Below, piece by piece: positions 1 through 9,013 of a stretch of DNA of 64,000 nt. The stretch is from Stenomitos rutilans HA7619-LM2 (GTDB taxonomy: Bacteria; Cyanobacteriota; Cyanobacteriia; Leptolyngbyales; Leptolyngbyaceae). The notes beneath the pieces are model-generated. The model ran no database searches. It had not been told where the DNA came from and saw only the letters and a program-made list of their open reading frames with translations. The translations under genes and the position numbers were made by a program. Numbering within the stretch: the stretch's first letter is position 1; each line of letters begins with the position of its first letter. The stretch is from NCBI GenBank assembly GCA_019358945.1, contig JAHHIE010000007.1, positions 62,001 through 126,000 on the forward strand, in the 5' to 3' direction.

Positions 1-21
1 TCACGTCCCTCTTAAGGGGGC

Positions 22-366
22 TTAACCTTCTGAGCTAGAACTATCTGCTGTGGTGGCTGCAAGAGACGTTTCAAACGCCATCCGCTGCTCAGCGTTGTGC
101 AAGAAGTAGCCACTCATCATGGCAGAAGCCAATAAACGACCCAAATCTTCGCGACTGGTCGTAACCATAACGTTAAAGCTATCAGGAGGTAGTGCCCCTA
201 GTAAGCCAACAATATTCCGCTCCATCACTTGAAAGACATCCGACGAAGCGGGGCGAGAAAGTTGAGCGATGGCTTCTGGACTCAAGGATTGGACGTAATT
301 CAGAAACTGATTGCTGGACTCAGCACCGCCGAGAAACTCTGGCATCCGGTCTGACGTGTTGTTCAC
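22..366 (-). CDS. DUF760 family protein
   Basis: Predicted 114-residue soluble protein of unknown function. The body reads like the cyanobacterial/plastid DUF760 family: an N-terminal EFLGG stretch, then YVQSLSPEAIAQLS, VMERNIVGLLGALP and a C-terminal segment with GRLLASAMMSGYFL. This assignment is from recall of the family pattern. There is no signal peptide or membrane segment. The tail is serine-rich (TADSSSSEG) and poorly conserved. The ATG at 366 opens the first recognisable family residues. It is a single gene, separated by about 170 bp from the sigma factor gene upstream on the same strand. Confidence 0.85.
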   Translation of the reverse strand: MNNTSDRMPEFLGGAESSNQFLNYVQSLSPEAIAQLSRPASSDVFQVMERNIVGLLGALPPDSFNVMVTTSREDLGRLLASAMMSGYFLHNAEQRMAFETSLAATTADSSSSEG

Positions 367-484
367 TTAAGGAACCTCAAGCTAAACTGCTGTGGATTTA
401 TATCAACAAATGTATCAACGTCTTGCTGATAACCGAAGTGAGTAGAACCGAACTATGTGTGGGGGATGGGCGTACATGGAGCAC

Positions 485-537
485 TTAGTTGTTAGTTGTT
501 AGAACTTTTTGTCCAACAACTAACAACTAACAACTAA
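485..537. repeat. Heptamer (STRR) hairpin overlapping the sigma factor stop codon
   Basis: TTAGTTG-type heptamers at 485-502 face their exact reverse complement at 520-537, giving an 18-bp perfect stem with a 17-nt loop. The TAG stop of the sigma factor gene (536-534) lies inside the right arm. The structure could act as a transcription terminator or mRNA 3' stabiliser for that gene. The building block is a cyanobacterial short tandemly repeated heptamer rather than a classical GC-rich terminator. Confidence 0.75.
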
Positions 538-1490
538 CTCGCTAAATACTCGCCGATCGCAGCCTTGCGTTTCCGCAACTTTGTTAGGGCTTCGCGTTCG
601 ATCTGGCGCACCCGTTCGCGGCTAATATTGAGGCGATCACCAATTTTTGCCAGGGTCAAGGCTTGACCGTCTTCCAAGCCAAACCGCAGCGCCAGCACTT
701 CACGCTGCTGGGGCGTGAGATCTGACATCAAGCGTTCTAAGTCAGCACGTAGAGAAGACTGTAAGGCGAAATCTTCTGGCGAAGCGCCCGTATCTTCTAG
801 CAGTTCACCTAGTTCGGTATCCTGGTTGTCGCCGACGCGCAGATCTAGAGAAAGCGGCTGGCGCGATCGCTCTAGATATTCGCGAACCTGTCGCGGGGTT
901 AGCTCCAATTCGCTCGCCAGTTCAGAAGCAGTGGCAGCACGTCCGAGTTGCTGAGAGAGTTGCCGCTGGGCTTTCTTGATCTTGTTAAGCTTTTCAGTGA
1001 TATGGATGGGCAACCGAATGGTGCGGCCCTTTTCGGCGATCGCACGGGTAATGGCCTGACGAATCCACCAATAGGCATAAGTTGAGAACCGATAGCCCTT
1101 AGTGGGATCAAACTTTTCTACCCCGCGCTGCATCCCGATCGTACCTTCCTGAATCAAGTCCAGCAGATCGACATTGCGCTTGGTGTACTTCTTGGCAACC
1201 GAAACGACTAAACGCAGGTTTGCTTCCACCATTTTGCGCTTCGCATTTTCGCCCTCGGCGATCGCCTGCTGTAATTCCGGCACGGAGAGGTCAACCTTCT
1301 GTGCCAAGATCGCCAGCGCTGGATCGTGTCCCAACTGCTCAAAAAGCAGTTCTTTGGCATCGTACACTACGGCTAGCCTTTGCACTTGTTTGCCATAGAG
1401 AATTTCTTGCTCATGGGTCAGCAGAGGCACACGACCAATTTCTCTTAAGTAAGCGCGTACTAAATCAGTTGAGGTTTGAGCGGTCTTCAT
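534..1490 (-). CDS. Group 2 RNA polymerase sigma factor (SigB/SigD type)
   Basis: 318-residue sigma-70 family factor. It shows region 1.2 ([17 protein letters not shown]), region 2 with [32 protein letters not shown] and [17 protein letters not shown], region 3, and region 4 with LRFGLEDGQ and the [17 protein letters not shown]. Its short length and lack of the long N-terminal region 1.1 place it among the non-essential group 2 factors of cyanobacteria (SigB, SigC, SigD, SigE). The N-terminus most resembles SigB/SigD, but the exact member cannot be fixed here. The stop codon is formed inside a heptamer-repeat hairpin. A weak RpaB-like motif lies about 290 bp upstream. Start ATG at 1490. Confidence 0.93.
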   Translation of the reverse strand: MKTAQTSTDLVRAYLREIGRVPLLTHEQEILYGKQVQRLAVVYDAKELLFEQLGHDPALAILAQKVDLSVPELQQAIAEGENAKRKMVEANLRLVVSVAKKYTKRNVDLLDLIQEGTIGMQRGVEKFDPTKGYRFSTYAYWWIRQAITRAIAEKGRTIRLPIHITEKLNKIKKAQRQLSQQLGRAATASELASELELTPRQVREYLERSRQPLSLDLRVGDNQDTELGELLEDTGASPEDFALQSSLRADLERLMSDLTPQQREVLALRFGLEDGQALTLAKIGDRLNISRERVRQIEREALTKLRKRKAAIGEYLAS

Positions 1491-2148
1491 AGCGCTGTTG
1501 AGGTAGTGACAGTGAATAGAAGGCTGGGATCAGCAGCCAGAGAGAGCTTTCGACGAAACTGAAACGATACCTTTGAGCTGAAATATCTAAGCAATGAACC
1601 CGCAACTTCCATCCGCAAGTCTTGGTCACCAAGCTAGAAGCAACGTCAGGCCACACAAGGCGTCATACAGCAGCGACAGTGGAATGTGAAAGAAGGGTAG
1701 TGACGTTCGAGGTGCTGTCAAAGAGCAGAAAACCCGCATTGCCAACTTGAATCACGATTGCTGATATAGCATATGAACAAATGTAACATTCCTGAGAGGG
1801 GACGTATATACCTAGCGAAGGATTTTCTAAGGCATAAAGATATAGGGACGACGAACGATATACGGTTTGAGTTTAGATAAGACTACTCAGGATTAAGCTC
1901 TACAAATGCATCCCATAAAACAAAATGCCCCAGTAAAAACCAAAGCAGTACAAATATTCAGCTTGTCTTAAGAACCTTTTTGTTAAGAAGCATCAGCTTT
2001 CTTAGAGCATGGTGAGATTGCTAATGACCAACAGCACGGGTATGCACCAGGTAGACTGCTTTATACCTAACCCGATTGCCATAATTGGCAACAACGTTTC
2101 AGGCGAGAAGGCATTTGCTCCTTGATGAGATAATGGCTGATAAGCAAT
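1491..2148. other. Intergenic region upstream of the sigma factor gene
   Basis: No convincing reading frame or structured RNA seen. It lies 5' of the minus-strand sigma gene and 3' of carB, so it should hold the sigma promoter. On the minus strand, GTTACATT (1787-1780) is followed nine bases on by GTTCATAT, loosely recalling the HLR1 direct repeat bound by RpaB. Spacing is one base short of consensus and the second half is poor. The carB-proximal end is occupied by a MITE-like element from 2149. Confidence 0.4.
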
Positions 2149-2260
2149 TAGGACTTACGCATTTGCCCCCAAACCCCCAATGCTGAGGGCTTTAATTGGC
2201 TCGGTTCCCCCAGCATTGGGGGCTAGAGGGCGAAAGATGATCGCTTTTGCGTAAGTCCTA
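2149..2260. mobile_element. MITE-like element, IS630/Tc1-type, copy 1
   Basis: A 112-bp block bounded by terminal inverted repeats TAGGACTTACGCA (2149-2161) and TGCGTAAGTCCTA (2248-2260), each ending in TA, as expected for TA target duplication by IS630/Tc1-mariner transposases. The interior carries an imperfect CCCCCAATGCT/AGCATTGGGGG hairpin. A near-identical 114-bp copy lies at 59375-59488. There is no coding capacity, so movement would need a transposase elsewhere. The right end abuts the carB stop codon (2263-2261). Confidence 0.85.
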
Positions 2261-5200
2261 CTAATGAATGTAGTCCTGCAATGCTTTTACTGAAAGCGTC
2301 TGAGACTGGAGCGATCGAATGGCAGCGGTGGTTGCTTGAGCACCCGCGATCGTCGTCACGATCGGGATCTTATATGATAGCGCAGTGCGACGAATCAGGC
2401 GACCATCAGCTTTGGCTTCCTCACCAGAGGGTGTATTAATAATGAGTTGAATCTTCTCATTTTTGATCGCGTCCATAATGTTGGGGCGGCCTTCGTGTAG
2501 CTTTAGCACCAGTTCAACCTCTACGCCCTGTTCACGCAGCGCTTTGCGGGTGCCTTCGGTCGAAACCACATGAAAACCCAGTTCCAGAAACTCTTTAACC
2601 ACTGGGACAACAGCCGCTTTTTCACGATCGCGCATTGAGACAAATACCGTGCCTTTCAGCGGTAGGCGTTGACCTGCGCCCAGTTCGGCTTTCGCAAACG
2701 CGGTGCCAAAATTGTCGTCAATGCCCATCACTTCGCCCGTTGAGCGCATTTCGGGGCCGAGAATGGTGTCGGTGCCAGGGAATTTCTCAAAGGGTAGGAC
2801 AGCTTCTTTGACGGCAATATGCTTGGGAATCACTTCTTGCGTGTAGCCGAGATCTGCAAGCGTTTTACCAGACATCACACGAGCCGCCATTTTTGCCAGC
2901 GGTACGCCGATCGCCTTCGAGACAAAGGGCACAGTACGCGAGGCACGGGGGTTGGCTTCCAAAATGTACACCTGTTCACCCTGCACTGCATACTGGATAT
3001 TCATCAGCCCCACAACTTTGAGGGCTTTTGCCAGTTCAACCGTCCACGCCCGAATCTGGTCAAGGACTGCTTCACTGAGGAAAACTGATGGTAGGGAGCA
3101 GGCAGAGTCACCAGAATGAATACCAGCCTCTTCGATATGTTCCATAATGCCGCCGATGACGACATGCCCCGTTTGATCCGCGATCGCATCTACATCTACT
3201 TCCACCGCGTTTTCCAGATACTTGTCAATCAGAATAGGGTGATCAGGTTCAACCAGCACCGCGTAGGTCATATATCGTTCCAGTTCGGCATCCGAGTAGA
3301 CGATCTCCATGCCGCGTCCGCCAAGCACGTAGCTGGGACGCACCACAACGGGATAGTTGATGCGGCGGGAGACTTCTAACGATTCACCGTAGCTACGGGC
3401 AAGACCGTTGGCAGGTTGCTTAATGTCGAGTTCGCGCAGAATTTTCTCAAAGCGCTCCCGGTCTTCAGCCGTGTCGATCGCGTCTGGAGAGGTGCCCCAG
3501 ATCTTGGTGTCAACGGTGCATTGGTCGCTGCTGAGATATTTCTGCAAGGGAACGGCGAGTTTTAGCGGGGTTTGTCCACCAAACTGAATGATCACCCCTT
3601 CTGGGTTTTCGGCTTCGATGATGTTAAGGACATCTTCTTTAGTCAAGGGTTCAAAGTAGAGGCGATCGCTGGTGTCGTAGTCGGTCGAAACGGTTTCGGG
3701 GTTGGAGTTGACCATGATCGTCTCGAAACCATCCGCTCGTAGGGCAAAGGAGGTATGACAGCAGCAGTAGTCAAACTCGATGCCTTGACCAATCCGGTTG
3801 GGACCTCCACCCAGAATCATCACCTTGCGTTTTTCAGACGGCAGGATTTCGGTTTCACCCTCTTCGTAGGTGGAGTAGTAGTAGGGAGTCAGCGCCTCAA
3901 ATTCTGCCGCGCAGGTATCGACGGTTTTGTAAACTGGGATCACGCCGAGCGTTTGGCGATAGGTACGCACGTCGTCTTCAGTCATCTTTGTGGCGAACGC
4001 AATTTGACGATCGCTGAACCCCTGTCGTTTAATCGCCAGCAATTGCTCTTTGGTCAGACTCTTGAGAGCCGTGCGCTTGAGAATCTTTTCGGTTTCTAGC
4101 AGGTCGTACAGCTTATCGAGGAACCAGGGATCGATCGCGGTGAGTTCGTACACTTCGTCCACCGTCATGCCCATTTGAAACGCATGGTGGATGGTAAAGA
4201 TCCGTTCTGGATTGGGAGTCCGCAAGCCAGCGCGAATTTGCTCCAAGCTAGGCACTTTCTCGTTGCGATCGCACCCCCAGCCTGCACGTCCAGTCTCCAT
4301 TGAGCGCAACGCTTTCTGGAACGACTCTTGAAAGGTGCGCCCGATCGCCATTGCTTCGCCCACCGATTTCATCTGGGTGGTGAGCGTCGGCGTAGAACCA
4401 GGGAATTTCTCAAAGGCAAAGCGGGGAATTTTGGTCACAACGTAGTCGATCGTCGGCTCGAAGCTGGCAGGCGTTTTCTTTGTAATGTCATTGGGAATCT
4501 CGTCTAGCGTGTAGCCCACTGCAAGTTTGGCTGCCATTTTGGCGATCGGGAAGCCCGTTGCTTTGGATGCCAGCGCCGAACTGCGCGACACACGGGGGTT
4601 CATCTCAATGACCACCACGTCGCCATTATCGGGATTGACGGAAAACTGAATGTTAGAGCCACCTGTTTCTACGCCAATTTCGCGGATGATCTTGATTGAG
4701 GCATCCCGCAAGCGCTGATATTCTTTATCTGTCAGGGTTTGGGCAGGTGCGACGGTAATGGAGTCTCCTGTGTGTACGCCCATTGGGTCAAGGTTTTCGA
4801 TCGAACAGATAATGACCACGTTGTCTGCCAGGTCGCGCATGACTTCGAGCTCATACTCCTTCCAGCCCAGCAGCGACTTTTCAATCAAGATCTGCGATAC
4901 CGGACTGGCATCCAGGCCCGACTGAGAAATGGCTTCAAATTCTTCCTGATTGTAGGCAATACCGCCACCAGAGCCGCCCATAGTGAAAGCAGGGCGAATA
5001 ATCAACGGATAGCTGCCGATTTCGTGCCCAATTTGTCGCGCTTCATCCAGCGTTGTAGCCAAGCCAGAGGGACAAACTCCGACGCCAATGCGCGCCATCG
5101 CTTCTTTAAAGAGCTTGCGATCTTCTGCCATTTCGATCGCGGGCAATTTTGCCCCAATCAACTCCACACCATATTTTTCCAACGTGCCGTTTTTTGCCAG

Positions 5201-5503
5201 TGACACTGCTAGATTTAACGCTGTCTGTCCACCCATTGTTGGCAATAAAGCATCAGGCCGTTCTTTTTCAATGATCTTGGCAACAATTTCAGGGGTGAGT
5301 GGCTCAACGTAGGTGCGATCAGCGGTCTCCGGGTCAGTCATGATCGTCGCTGGATTGGAGTTGACCAGAACGACTTCGTAGCCTTCGTCCCGCAGGGCTT
5401 TACACGCTTGTGTGCCCGAATAATCAAACTCGCAGGCTTGCCCGATCACAATCGGCCCAGAGCCAATCAGAAGGATTTTGTGGAGGTCGTTGCGACGTGG
5501 CAT
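2261..5503 (-). CDS. carB: Carbamoyl-phosphate synthase, large subunit
   Basis: 1080-residue large subunit that makes carbamoyl phosphate from bicarbonate, ATP and ammonia delivered by CarA, feeding arginine and pyrimidine synthesis. The two homologous ATP-grasp halves are visible: the first opens with [20 protein letters not shown] and has [11 protein letters not shown], the second opens with [20 protein letters not shown] and has [14 protein letters not shown]. The C-terminal MGS-like allosteric domain has [14 protein letters not shown] prefer the ATG at 5503 ([10 protein letters not shown]), the usual family N-terminus. An in-frame GTG at 5560 would add 19 unconserved residues. carA is not in the window. 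A MITE begins directly after the stop. Confidence 0.97.
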   Translation of the reverse strand: MPRRNDLHKILLIGSGPIVIGQACEFDYSGTQACKALRDEGYEVVLVNSNPATIMTDPETADRTYVEPLTPEIVAKIIEKERPDALLPTMGGQTALNLAVSLAKNGTLEKYGVELIGAKLPAIEMAEDRKLFKEAMARIGVGVCPSGLATTLDEARQIGHEIGSYPLIIRPAFTMGGSGGGIAYNQEEFEAISQSGLDASPVSQILIEKSLLGWKEYELEVMRDLADNVVIICSIENLDPMGVHTGDSITVAPAQTLTDKEYQRLRDASIKIIREIGVETGGSNIQFSVNPDNGDVVVIEMNPRVSRSSALASKATGFPIAKMAAKLAVGYTLDEIPNDITKKTPASFEPTIDYVVTKIPRFAFEKFPGSTPTLTTQMKSVGEAMAIGRTFQESFQKALRSMETGRAGWGCDRNEKVPSLEQIRAGLRTPNPERIFTIHHAFQMGMTVDEVYELTAIDPWFLDKLYDLLETEKILKRTALKSLTKEQLLAIKRQGFSDRQIAFATKMTEDDVRTYRQTLGVIPVYKTVDTCAAEFEALTPYYYSTYEEGETEILPSEKRKVMILGGGPNRIGQGIEFDYCCCHTSFALRADGFETIMVNSNPETVSTDYDTSDRLYFEPLTKEDVLNIIEAENPEGVIIQFGGQTPLKLAVPLQKYLSSDQCTVDTKIWGTSPDAIDTAEDRERFEKILRELDIKQPANGLARSYGESLEVSRRINYPVVVRPSYVLGGRGMEIVYSDAELERYMTYAVLVEPDHPILIDKYLENAVEVDVDAIADQTGHVVIGGIMEHIEEAGIHSGDSACSLPSVFLSEAVLDQIRAWTVELAKALKVVGLMNIQYAVQGEQVYILEANPRASRTVPFVSKAIGVPLAKMAARVMSGKTLADLGYTQEVIPKHIAVKEAVLPFEKFPGTDTILGPEMRSTGEVMGIDDNFGTAFAKAELGAGQRLPLKGTVFVSMRDREKAAVVPVVKEFLELGFHVVSTEGTRKALREQGVEVELVLKLHEGRPNIMDAIKNEKIQLIINTPSGEEAKADGRLIRRTALSYKIPIVTTIAGAQATTAAIRSLQSQTLSVKALQDYIH

Positions 5504-6032
5504 GGTGGTGATCCAGGGTCGAGGGCTAAAATCCCAATTATTGTAGAGGGTTTCTTTCACTTAGACGGTAGTCTTTTTTCTAATCCCAAGGTTTGTGATG
5601 TGCATGTGCTGGTTGATGTTACCTGGGCGATCGCGCTGCAAGCGACAGGGATCGCTAGCTTCGTTGCTTCTGTCTAATGGAGGAGTGCAAGGGGGCCAGC
5701 GTGATGTCTTTGCCTCAAAACTCACTCCTCATGGTTGTTTCCTTGGTGATCTTGCTGAGAGATCCGTCATACTTAAAGAGATGACTGTTAAAGAGATGAC
5801 TGTGGGTAGGCGCTCGCTGCTCTCTCAAGTGGAAGCCTCTGGAAGAACACCACGTGAAGTAAGGTGAACTGGAGGCAACTTGAAGCTTCAGTGGACAACA
5901 TCAGTTCGATTCGCTGGTTGTACCTGGGGCGATCGCTTCACCAGTAAGGGCTTGACTGGCTCCTGACAGACCGAAGCTATGTAAGATTGCGGCGGTCTTT
6001 TGTTTGCTCACTTTAAAGTTTGACCATTCGCT
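5504..6032. other. Divergent intergenic region between carB and the RpaB-like gene
   Basis: About 530 bp between divergently transcribed genes, so it should hold both promoters. A perfect 15-bp tandem duplication (TTAAAGAGATGACTG, twice) lies at 5773-5802. HIP1 octamers or core GCGATCGC occur near 5627 and 5930. Short open frames here lack conserved residues and plausible starts. I see no tRNA or riboswitch fold. Confidence 0.4.
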
Positions 6033-6776
6033 GTGACCCAAATGTTGAATCGCTTAGAGCGTCCTAAGCAAACCATTCTGGTTGTGGATGATGACGCGAA
6101 TATTCGTCGGATTTTGGCAACTCGCCTGTCTATGGTGGGCTATACCGTTTCAACAGCCGTTGACGGCGCAGAAGCGCTCACCAGCTTTCGTCAGCAGGCT
6201 CCCGATCTCATCGTCTTAGATGTCATGATGCCTGTAATGGATGGATATGGGGTTTGCCGCACGTTACGCAAAGAGTCTGCTGTGCCCATTATTCTCTTGA
6301 CGGCTCTGGCAAATGTCGCCGATCGCATCACGGGTCTGGAAGCGGGTGCCGATGACTATATGGTGAAGCCGTTTTCACCGAAGGAATTAGAATCCCGCAT
6401 TCGCTGTATTCTACGTCGAATCGATAAACCGAGCGAGGAGGGGACGATCGACGGAGTGCTGGAGGTTGGTTCGCTGCGCCTCGAACCGCACACGCGCAAA
6501 GTCTACAAAAACAATGTTTTGATTCGGCTGACCGATATGGAGTTTAACGTGCTGAAGCTGCTGGTGAGTCAGGCGGGTAACTGCATTTCTCGGCTGGAAA
6601 TCCTAGAAAAGGTGTGGGGCTATAACCAGCCAGGGTTAGGTGATGTCCGCATTGTGGATGTCCACATTTCGCGCTTACGAGAAAAGCTGCAAGTGTTGCC
6701 GGATGGCTCTGAATCAACGGAGTCGATCGTGACGATTCGGGGCAAGGGGTATGTGTTTTCTCGCGCGGAGGGATGA
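6033..6776 (+). CDS. OmpR-family response regulator, RpaB/Ycf27-like
   Basis: 247-residue two-component regulator. An N-terminal receiver (residues about 14-130) has the acidic pair VVDDD, phosphoacceptor in LDVMMPVMDG, and the switch/lysine region LLTAL and VKPFSPKELESRIR. The C-terminal winged helix is OmpR-type (LTDMEFNVLKLLV, EILEKVWGY, VDVHISRLREKL). The spacing and phrases such as GYGVCRTLRKES and GLEAGADDYMVKPFSPKELE are those of RpaB (plastid Ycf27), the regulator of light-stress genes. The DNA-binding half is more divergent than expected for the essential RpaB, so it may be a paralogue. It uses GTG at 6033; ATG at 6042 is an alternative. No kinase gene is adjacent. Confidence 0.85.
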   Translation: MTQMLNRLERPKQTILVVDDDANIRRILATRLSMVGYTVSTAVDGAEALTSFRQQAPDLIVLDVMMPVMDGYGVCRTLRKESAVPIILLTALANVADRITGLEAGADDYMVKPFSPKELESRIRCILRRIDKPSEEGTIDGVLEVGSLRLEPHTRKVYKNNVLIRLTDMEFNVLKLLVSQAGNCISRLEILEKVWGYNQPGLGDVRIVDVHISRLREKLQVLPDGSESTESIVTIRGKGYVFSRAEG

Positions 6777-6835
6777 GGGATGAGGGATGAAGGATAAAGT
6801 TGACCGCTGTAGCTTGCTTCCCTTAGGAGTGAGAA

Positions 6836-6955
6836 TTAAATAAAATCGGCTTTTGTAGGACGTGCTAGGCGCTAGCCGTAACGCATCACCAGCCTCGGAG
6901 ACGATGCGTTACGCGGTGCTAACACATCCTACGCAAATATTCGGTTTTATTAAAT
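6836..6955. repeat. Fold-back intergenic repeat
   Basis: A long imperfect inverted repeat whose outer arms read TTAAATAAAATCGG on the left and, as reverse complement of the right, TTTAATAAAACCGA. Inner arms contain TGTAGGACGTGCTAG versus CGTAGGATGTGTTAG, and the core pairs GTAACGCATC (about 6878) with GATGCGTTAC (6903-6912). No coding capacity. It resembles the GTAGGATGTGTTAGCG...CGTAACGCATC repeat seen between genes in many cyanobacteria (recalled). It follows the RpaB-like gene and could terminate its transcript. Confidence 0.65.
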
Positions 6956-7060
6956 CCACGATCCTTAGGGTTAGCTGACTTCTGACTTCTAACTTCTCAT
7001 TCGCAGTATCGCTTGTGCGTAGGAGTCGCTATAGTGTCCATTGATCACGTTATTTGCCCT

Positions 7061-7882
7061 ATGACTGCTGCTTTCAGCCAACTCCAAATTTTTCTTGATG
7101 TTGCGACAGAAGCTGTTCTGGCAGCCGGAACCGTTTTGCAAACCTACTGGGGCAACCTGGAAGCGATCGAGGAAAAAGGTCGCCCTGGCGATTTGGTGAC
7201 CGAGGCCGATAAAGCTGCCGAAGCTATCATTTTGCAGGTGTTGCATCGCCATGTGCCCGATCACAATATTTTGACGGAAGAGTCGGGGCAGTTGGGAAAC
7301 CAGGAGAGTTCCTGTCTGTGGGCGATCGATCCCTTAGACGGTACAACCAACTACGCTCACCAGTACCCTGCTTCAGCCGTTTCGGTAGGCTTATTGATCG
7401 ATGGGGTGCCGCAAGTAGGCGCAATTTTTGACCCGTCTCGCCAGGAACTCTTTCGGGCGGCTAAAGGGCTGGGAGCAACCTGCAATCGACGAGCAATCCA
7501 GGTCTCCAAAGCGGCGTCGCTGGAAAAAAGTTTGTTGGTGACGGGCTTTGCCTACGATCGTCGCCAAACAATCGACAATAACTATGCTGAATTTTGCCAC
7601 CTCACGCACTTGACTCAAGGGGTTCGCCGTAGCGGTTCTGCTGCCTTGGACTTGGCCTACGTGGCGTGTGGTCGCTTTGATGGCTATTGGGAACGCGGAC
7701 TCTCACCCTGGGATATTGCTGCTGGCATTGTGCTGGTTGAAGAAGCCGGGGGAATGGTGACGGCCTACGATCACAGCCCAATGGACATTCGATCGGGCCG
7801 CATCTTGGCAACCAATGGGCCACTGCATCCTCAGTTAAGCGAAGCGCTGCGAACCGTGCCGCCGCTATCGAGTTGGAAGTAG
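7061..7882 (+). CDS. Inositol monophosphatase family protein
   Basis: 273-residue Li+-sensitive type phosphatase, expected to hydrolyse inositol 1-phosphate or a related sugar phosphate with Mg2+. The metal-binding motifs are intact: GDLVTEADKAAE, EES after ILT, WAIDPLDGTTNYAHQYP, and the C-terminal SPWDIAAGIVLVEEAGG. It is soluble with no signal peptide. I take the ATG at 7061 (MTAAFSQLQ) because upstream in-frame residues are not family-like. A second, more divergent family member lies at 61113-61925. Substrate could be inositol, histidinol or NADP-type phosphates; the sequence alone favours IMPase/SuhB. Confidence 0.92.
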   Translation: MTAAFSQLQIFLDVATEAVLAAGTVLQTYWGNLEAIEEKGRPGDLVTEADKAAEAIILQVLHRHVPDHNILTEESGQLGNQESSCLWAIDPLDGTTNYAHQYPASAVSVGLLIDGVPQVGAIFDPSRQELFRAAKGLGATCNRRAIQVSKAASLEKSLLVTGFAYDRRQTIDNNYAEFCHLTHLTQGVRRSGSAALDLAYVACGRFDGYWERGLSPWDIAAGIVLVEEAGGMVTAYDHSPMDIRSGRILATNGPLHPQLSEALRTVPPLSSWK

Positions 7883-8047
7883 GGAGTGGGCTAAAGGTAA
7901 AAGCTGACTCCTGGCTTCTGACATCCCGAACGCAGAACTCTCTGATGAAGCGGAGATAAAGCGATCAGTTCTTAATTTTTGATAAGCTACACTCGCTTTC
8001 AGCTATTACACTAGAAGGAATTTCATCGACAGGCAATTAGTTGCACC

Positions 8048-9013
8048 ATGTCTTTCCAAATCGCTCGTGGGCTGTTTCTTTTAGACTTCATCGATCATCA
8101 CGCCATTCTGGGAGTGCCAGTGGATGCTGAAATCAAGGACATCCGCAAGCGGTATCTTAAAATCGCCCGTCGGCTTCATCCAGATAGTGCGTCGTCTGAG
8201 ACAGAGGCGTCTCGGCTACAGGCAAGCGATCTCTTGTCAAAGCTCGTCAATCCTGCCTGGGAGAAGCTGTCGCAGGAGCGCGATCGTAGTGAATATATGA
8301 TCGTGCTGAAGCTGAAGGGACAACAAGCGTTGCGACAGCAAGGCGAACTTGTACTCGGCCCCCTAGCGAAGCAGCTTTCTACCTCGACTAACCCTGACCA
8401 TTTCTATATCAATTCGCTCAAAGATTTGGCAGCGCAGCAATACGAACTGCTCGATCAAACGCTGGAACTAACGGCGCAAATCAGCGAATTGAACCTGGTT
8501 TACTTAATGCGGAAGGAAGCCAAGGGTGAACTCCAAACGGGCGAGAAAAAATCCTCGCCCCCCCAGAGTTCAGAAGCTATGCCGCCCACTGCGCGATCGC
8601 AAGCTCCGGTAGCCGCTCCGCCACCAGTCCGAGAATCTCAGGCTGACCAATATTACCGACGTGCCGAAGGATTTGTTGCCAAGAACAACTTTGCTCAGGC
8701 CATTTTGGAACTGCGAGAGGCTCTGCAAGCTGATCCAAACAACAGTCGTTGCCATAGCTTGATGGGAATGATCTACCTGAAGCAAAATCAAGGGACAATG
8801 GCAAAGATTCACTTCAACAAAGCTTTGCAGCTTAACCCACAAGACACAATGGCACACGAAGGGATACAACGCCTGGAACAAGCACAAAAGCCTGCTAGTA
8901 AGACCACAGGCTCCACCGCAAAACCAGGAGCACCAAAAGAGACTTCAGGTAAGAAACCAGACGACAAAGCGGGTGGTGGTCTTTTTGGTCTTTTTGGCGG
9001 GAAGAAGAAATAA
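8048..9013 (+). CDS. J-domain and TPR protein
   Basis: 321-residue protein with an N-terminal DnaJ-like domain (residues about 15-75; the HPD tripeptide is at 44-46) and C-terminal tetratricopeptide repeats (about 198-275, e.g. AEGFVAKNNFAQAILELREAL and YLKQNQGTMAKIHFNKALQLNP). A Pro/Ala-rich linker joins the two. The tail is Lys/Gly-rich (GLFGLFGGKKK). HPD predicts stimulation of a DnaK ATPase, with the TPRs as docking surface; client unknown. Its TAA stop shares one base with the hisZ ATG (TAATG), indicating translational coupling. Confidence 0.88.
   Translation: MSFQIARGLFLLDFIDHHAILGVPVDAEIKDIRKRYLKIARRLHPDSASSETEASRLQASDLLSKLVNPAWEKLSQERDRSEYMIVLKLKGQQALRQQGELVLGPLAKQLSTSTNPDHFYINSLKDLAAQQYELLDQTLELTAQISELNLVYLMRKEAKGELQTGEKKSSPPQSSEAMPPTARSQAPVAAPPPVRESQADQYYRRAEGFVAKNNFAQAILELREALQADPNNSRCHSLMGMIYLKQNQGTMAKIHFNKALQLNPQDTMAHEGIQRLEQAQKPASKTTGSTAKPGAPKETSGKKPDDKAGGGLFGLFGGKKK

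Noticed and set aside
485-537. CRISPR-like array (regular repeats)
   Set aside because: Units are seven bases and have no spacers; typical STRR. The same holds for the other heptamer tracts.
5595-5867. 90-residue plus-strand frame upstream of the RpaB-like gene
   Set aside because: Low-complexity content crossing the 15-bp tandem repeat and HIP1 sites; no conserved residues.
5885-5935. tRNA T-arm-like AGTTCGATTC
   Set aside because: Flanking bases do not form the T stem, and no anticodon or acceptor stem can be drawn.
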